From an uncultured Clostridia bacterium (GTDB lineage Bacteria; Bacillota; Clostridia; Oscillospirales; Acutalibacteraceae), in the NCBI GenBank assembly GCA_937916195.1, contig CALFTO010000013.1, forward strand, positions 1-9,161: a DNA stretch of 9,161 nt, in the 5' to 3' direction. Shown piece after piece: positions 6,853 through 9,161 of the stretch. The notes beneath the pieces were generated by a model. That model was not told the DNA's origin, ran no database searches, and was given only the letters and a program-made list of their open reading frames with translations. A program made the translations under genes and the position numbers. Numbering within the stretch: position 1 is the first letter of the stretch; each line of letters starts with the position of its first letter.

Positions 6853-7320
6853 ATGTTGAATACAGCAATTATTATGGGCAGACTTACTGCCGACCCCGAG
6901 CTTCGCACAACTCAGACAGGCCTTTCCGTAACAAGCTTCACAGTAGCTGTTGACCGTAACTACAAGAGCGGTGATGAAAGACAAACAGATTTCATCAACG
7001 TTGTTGCATGGCGCGGTACTGCAGATTTTGTTTCCCGCTATTTCAAAAAGGGACAGATGATTGCAGTTCAGGGCTCAATCCAGACACGCAACTATGAAGA
7101 CAAAAACGGCAACAAGCGCACAGCAGTTGAAATTGTTGCAGATAATGTTTCATTCTGCGGCAGCAAAAACGAAAGCGGCAGCACATTTGGCGCACAGAGA
7201 CAAGATTCAGCACCCGCTGTTTCTTACCAGAGCGCTAACGCAGGCAGCTTTTCAGTTTTACCCGATGACAACCAGGGATTTCCTTTCGGTGCAGATGATG
7301 ACGAGGGACTCCCATTCTAA
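6853..7320 (+). CDS. ssb: Single-stranded DNA-binding protein
   Basis: A 155-residue SSB. The OB-fold lies at residues 1-104 (MLNTAIIMGRLTADPELR, VDRNYKSG, then DFINVVAWRGTADFVSRYFKKG). A flexible low-complexity linker covers about 105-137. The acidic C-terminal tip DDDEGLPF (148-155) recruits partner proteins. It coats single-stranded DNA during replication, recombination and repair. A second tip-like motif, DDNQGFPF (138-145), precedes the real tip, which is unusual. The ribosome-binding site CGGAGG is at 6839-6844. Its place between S6 and S18 genes is the classic Bacillota arrangement. Confidence 0.97.
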   Translation: MLNTAIIMGRLTADPELRTTQTGLSVTSFTVAVDRNYKSGDERQTDFINVVAWRGTADFVSRYFKKGQMIAVQGSIQTRNYEDKNGNKRTAVEIVADNVSFCGSKNESGSTFGAQRQDSAPAVSYQSANAGSFSVLPDDNQGFPFGADDDEGLPF

Positions 7321-7322
7321 CA

Positions 7323-7484
7323 GTAACCACTGAATGAATCGCAATCGCGATTCTCAACGGTTACTTTTCCGTCATAACTCGTCCAAAATACTCGTTAATA
7401 CACAAAGTATTGCCTGCGTTTTTTGACGGTTCTGACAAAAAACTATCTCGCTGATAATCGCAATACGATTCAATCAGCGGTTAC
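7323..7484. mobile_element. MITE-like palindromic element in the ssb-rpsR gap
   Basis: The 162-bp stretch starts GTAACCACTGAATGAATCG (7323-7341) and ends in its near-exact reverse complement (7466-7484), matching 17 of 19 bases; weaker symmetry continues inward for about 18 bp. Each end folds alone: 7322-7365 gives AGTAACC/GGTTACT plus GAATCGC/GCGATTC, and 7449-7479 gives CGCTGAT/ATCAGCG plus AATCG/CGATT. The centre is nested: CCGTCA (7369-7374) with TGACGG (7424-7429) around AATACT/AGTATT (7387-7392, 7406-7411). No coding capacity. The tetranucleotide CTAA occurs on both sides (7317-7320, 7485-7488) but is offset by two bases on the left, so a target duplication is uncertain. It could equally be a resident regulatory leader; genome copy number would decide. 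Confidence 0.55.
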
Positions 7485-7503
7485 CTAATAGGAGGAAACT
7501 ATA

Positions 7504-7746
7504 ATGGCATACGATAAGAATGCAAGACCTAACAGAAAAGGTCGCAAAAAAGTTTGCGCATTCTGTGTAGAAAAGGTTGAAACAATCGACTACAAAGATA
7601 CAGCAAAGCTTCGCCGTTACACATCAGACAGAGCAAAGATTCTTCCCCGTCGTGTAACAGGTACTTGTGCATATCACCAGAGAGAGCTTACAACAGCTAT
7701 CAAGAGAGCTCGTCAGATTGCTCTTATGCCCTACACAAATGACTAA
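7504..7746 (+). CDS. rpsR: 30S ribosomal protein S18, zinc-binding form
   Basis: An 80-residue S18 with the conserved core IDYKDTAKLRRYTSDRAKIL, then PRRVTGTC and the basic C-terminus RARQIALMPYTND. Four possible zinc ligands are present, Cys18, Cys21, Cys55 and His58, so this is the cysteine-containing version that many bacteria have lost. S18 binds next to S6 on the 30S platform. The ribosome-binding site AGGAGG (7490-7495) lies 11 nt after the last hairpin of the upstream element. The 183-nt gap after ssb is long for this operon and contains no good promoter that I can see. Confidence 0.97.
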   Translation: MAYDKNARPNRKGRKKVCAFCVEKVETIDYKDTAKLRRYTSDRAKILPRRVTGTCAYHQRELTTAIKRARQIALMPYTND

Positions 7747-7754
7747 TTAAAGAT

Positions 7755-7787
7755 TGCCTCCCAAATTTTTGGGAGGTATTTTTATTT
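7755..7787 (+). terminator. Rho-independent terminator of the rpsF operon
   Basis: GCCTCCC (7756-7762) pairs with GGGAGGT (7771-7777, terminal G-U) with AAA/TTT able to extend inward, followed by a T-rich run (TATTTTTATTTT) to about 7787. It begins 8 nt after the S18 stop codon. Confidence 0.9.
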
Positions 7788-7808
7788 TAAAACTTAATCA
7801 GGACATTT

Positions 7809-7962
7809 CCTCCCTCTGATGAGGGAGGTGGATTTTGCGAAGCAAAAGACGGAGGGAGAGAAAAATACTACGTCTTATTACGGACAGACAAGGATGTCTG
7901 TCACTACAAAAATCTCTCCCTCAGTCTCACTAACGCTCGACAGCTCCCTCGTCAGAGGGAGC
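7809..7962. repeat. Palindromic intergenic repeat element (MITE/REP-like)
   Basis: This 154-bp element is bounded by hairpins: CCTCCCTC-TGAT-GAGGGAGG (7809-7828) and GCTCCCTC-GTCA-GAGGGAGC (7943-7962). The two ends are inverted copies, matching 17 of 18 over the inner core. Internal pairings are TTTTGC/GCAAAA (7833-7838, 7842-7847), GAGGGAGAGA with TCTCTCCCTC (7852-7861, 7913-7922), and GACAGACA/TGTCTGTC (7883-7890, 7895-7902). ATTT flanks both ends (7805-7808, 7963-7966), a possible 4-bp duplication. I recall CTCCCTC...GAGGGAG repeats as frequent between genes of gut clostridia. It has no open reading frame of note and lies between two convergent genes. Confidence 0.65.
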
Positions 7963-7966
7963 ATTT

Positions 7967-9010
7967 TCATATAATCAGTTTTTCTGTGAATTTATCCGCA
8001 CTTTCTTTCGCTATATCACCGTTTGAATACCCTTTCACCAAATCATTGTACTTAAATCTGCAATCGCGTCCCTCATAAACCGATAAAACTGCGTTTTCAA
8101 ACAATTTGTTCTCAACTGAAATCAACGCATCTAATTTTTCGCTTAAAAGAAGATTCTCGTCGCTTAAAAACCTTGTGGCAGTAACTCTTTCTGCGGGCTC
8201 AAAGGGGAGTTTGCGTATTTCGTCGGTTACAATTACACTTAATTCAATGGTGGGGAAAATCAAAATTTGCGGAATATCCCCCGAAAAATACGCAGGGCTC
8301 ATAATTACAGGAATTCTCTCTCTCAAAGCGTAATCTTTTAATACACCTAAAAATACCGAGCCCACAAATCCCGATTTGTCATTGAATTCGACGGTTTTTT
8401 CGGTGTGTTCAAAAAGTGTGTCATAATGAGTGTGAAGTCCGAGGGGCGTAAACGAACTCAAAAGCCTTACCTTGCCGTTGCCCGTGCTTTTTGCCTCGCG
8501 AAGATACCGTGAACAAAATCGGTTAATGTAATTGATTAATTTGTCATCATTTAAAAACATAGACACCTCGCTGTGAATTTTTTCGCGTATCAGTGAGGCG
8601 TTTTTTAATACTTCGCAAGCCTTTTTATAATGATTATTCTCTTTTGCCTTTAAAATCAAGATTTCACGGCGCAAATCAAGAGGATAAGTCTTTTCACCAA
8701 CTACAGAAATATATTTTTCCCATATTTCAGGTAAAACGGGTGAAATTCTGTTGTAGCCACCGTCAGATAATATGTATGTATTTGTGTTTTCTATGTAAAT
8801 TCCGTCCGTTGTTTCGTCATAAAAGGGGTTGAAAAGTGTAATATTATATCCGCGGAGACTTTTTATAAGACGCTCAAAAAATATTGCTCGTTCAAAATCA
8901 TCACCGCCATTTATTATAAATACTCTTGCCGACGGGTCTTTTTTGTAAATTGTATTGTATGCACAGCAGTAGCCTTTACTGCAAAGAATGCTCGAAAAAT
9001 ACTTTTTCAT
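7967..9010 (-). CDS. Tandem-domain ATPase-like protein with degenerate P-loops (PRK06851-like)
   Basis: A 347-residue soluble protein, read from ATG 9010 with AGAGGTGG just upstream. Its layout recalls the clostridial PRK06851-type family, which has two tandem P-loop NTPase halves. Half one opens YFSSILCSKGYCCAYNT (4-20), then strand ARVFIINGG (28-36), then TLFNPFYDETTDGIYI (58-73) and ILSDGG (80-85), matching the family's RVYILKGG...SDPDSLDGVIIP...VDGTAP. Half two repeats the pattern: LLSSFTPLGLHTHYDTLF (183-200), VEFNDKSGFVGSVF (207-220), then PTIELSVIVTDE (253-264). At both places where GxPGTGKST is expected the sequence lacks it (GGDDFERAIF, residues 35-44; NDKSGFVGSV, 210-219). ATP binding is therefore doubtful. 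The function of the family is not established to my knowledge. It stops 5 bp from the repeat element and is divergent from the aldolase gene. Confidence 0.7.
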   Translation of the reverse strand: MKKYFSSILCSKGYCCAYNTIYKKDPSARVFIINGGDDFERAIFFERLIKSLRGYNITLFNPFYDETTDGIYIENTNTYILSDGGYNRISPVLPEIWEKYISVVGEKTYPLDLRREILILKAKENNHYKKACEVLKNASLIREKIHSEVSMFLNDDKLINYINRFCSRYLREAKSTGNGKVRLLSSFTPLGLHTHYDTLFEHTEKTVEFNDKSGFVGSVFLGVLKDYALRERIPVIMSPAYFSGDIPQILIFPTIELSVIVTDEIRKLPFEPAERVTATRFLSDENLLLSEKLDALISVENKLFENAVLSVYEGRDCRFKYNDLVKGYSNGDIAKESADKFTEKLII

Positions 9011-9027
9011 AATACCACCTCTTTTTA

Positions 9028-9056
9028 TACTATTCAGTTGCCTTAATTTTGTTAAT
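9028..9056 (-). promoter_or_regulatory. Possible promoter of the degenerate-ATPase gene
   Basis: On the minus strand TTAACA is followed after 17 bp by TAGTAT and then almost immediately by the ribosome-binding site and ATG. The leader would be only about 10 nt, which is short, so another promoter further upstream, overlapping the aldolase promoter, remains possible. Confidence 0.25.
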
Positions 9057-9059
9057 TTG

Positions 9060-9088
9060 TTGACATTTAAGAAGTGGTGATATATAAT
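9060..9088 (+). promoter_or_regulatory. fba: Consensus sigma-A promoter of the aldolase gene
   Basis: TTGACA (9060-9065), a 17-bp spacer and TATAAT (9083-9088) match both boxes and ideal spacing exactly. A short dyad GATAT-ATA-ATATC (9079-9091) covers the -10 box. AGGAG at 9108-9112 precedes ATG 9124. Such a perfect promoter suits a highly expressed glycolytic gene. Confidence 0.9.
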
Positions 9089-9123
9089 ATCGGTGGAAAT
9101 TTTTTTTAGGAGTGTATTAAATT

Positions 9124-9161
9124 ATGCCATTAGTAAATGCAAAAGAAATGCTTACAAAAGC
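9124..9161 (+). CDS. fba: Probable class II fructose-bisphosphate aldolase (5' end only)
   Basis: Only 12 codons are in the window: MPLVNAKEMLTK, then GC of a probable Ala. This matches the usual opening of class II aldolases (MPLVxxxEMLxKA), zinc enzymes that cleave fructose-1,6-bisphosphate to glyceraldehyde-3-phosphate and dihydroxyacetone phosphate. The strong upstream promoter agrees. So short a fragment cannot prove the identity. Confidence 0.65.
   Translation, partial: MPLVNAKEMLTK

Noticed and set aside
7061..7333. A 90-codon frame overlapping ssb
   Set aside because: It is a shifted shadow of the SSB linker, with composition typical of an out-of-frame reading.
7322..7368. The first hairpin as a true operon terminator before rpsR
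   Set aside because: The stem is interrupted and the T-run is only four; rpsR has no convincing promoter of its own in the gap, so full termination here would be hard to reconcile with its expression.
7809..7962. CRISPR array or small structured RNA gene
   Set aside because: There are no regularly spaced direct repeats; the symmetry is inverted end to end, fitting a palindromic repeat element, and I see no convincing promoter leading into it.

Overview
The window looks like chromosomal DNA of a low-to-moderate GC Bacillota, most likely a gut-type clostridium of the Oscillospiraceae/Ruminococcaceae kind. This is inferred from strong GGAGG ribosome-binding sites, TTGACA/TATAAT promoters, the gene families present and the style of the intergenic palindromic repeats. 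No 16S or other decisive marker is present. All complete genes are intact.

Layout, left to right. (1) Positions 1-328, minus strand: 5' part of an orphan terminase-small-subunit-like gene. (2) A divergent intergenic region with a MarR-type operator. It drives a plus-strand operon of a MarR regulator (547-996) and two overlapping ABC half-exporter genes (989-2749 and 2749-4656), closed by a strong terminator at 4655-4694. The transporter looks like an asymmetric heterodimer: the first subunit has degenerate ATPase residues and the second has canonical ones. (3) A 328-base non-coding gap, then a stand-alone O-antigen-ligase/polymerase-like membrane protein (4985-6445). (4) The conserved rpsF-ssb-rpsR operon (S6, single-stranded DNA-binding protein, S18). 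Its promoter is embedded in the end of the preceding gene and in that gene's terminator. The ssb-rpsR gap is filled by a MITE-like element with 19-bp terminal inverted repeats. (5) After the rpsR terminator lies a second palindromic repeat element (7809-7962), then a minus-strand gene (7967-9010) resembling a two-domain P-loop ATPase family but with both P-loops apparently lost. (6) A divergent consensus promoter leads into the first codons of a probable class II fructose-bisphosphate aldolase (9124 to the window end).

How the parts work together. The MarR protein probably represses its own operon through a 39-bp dyad over the transcription start, and so controls the exporter. The rpsF-ssb-rpsR trio is the usual translation/replication housekeeping operon. 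The other genes appear functionally independent. I see no defence island, CRISPR array, biosynthetic cluster or intact transposase. The points most worth a second look are the repeat inside the ribosomal operon, the degenerate P-loop protein and the fused terminator/promoter at 6434-6470.
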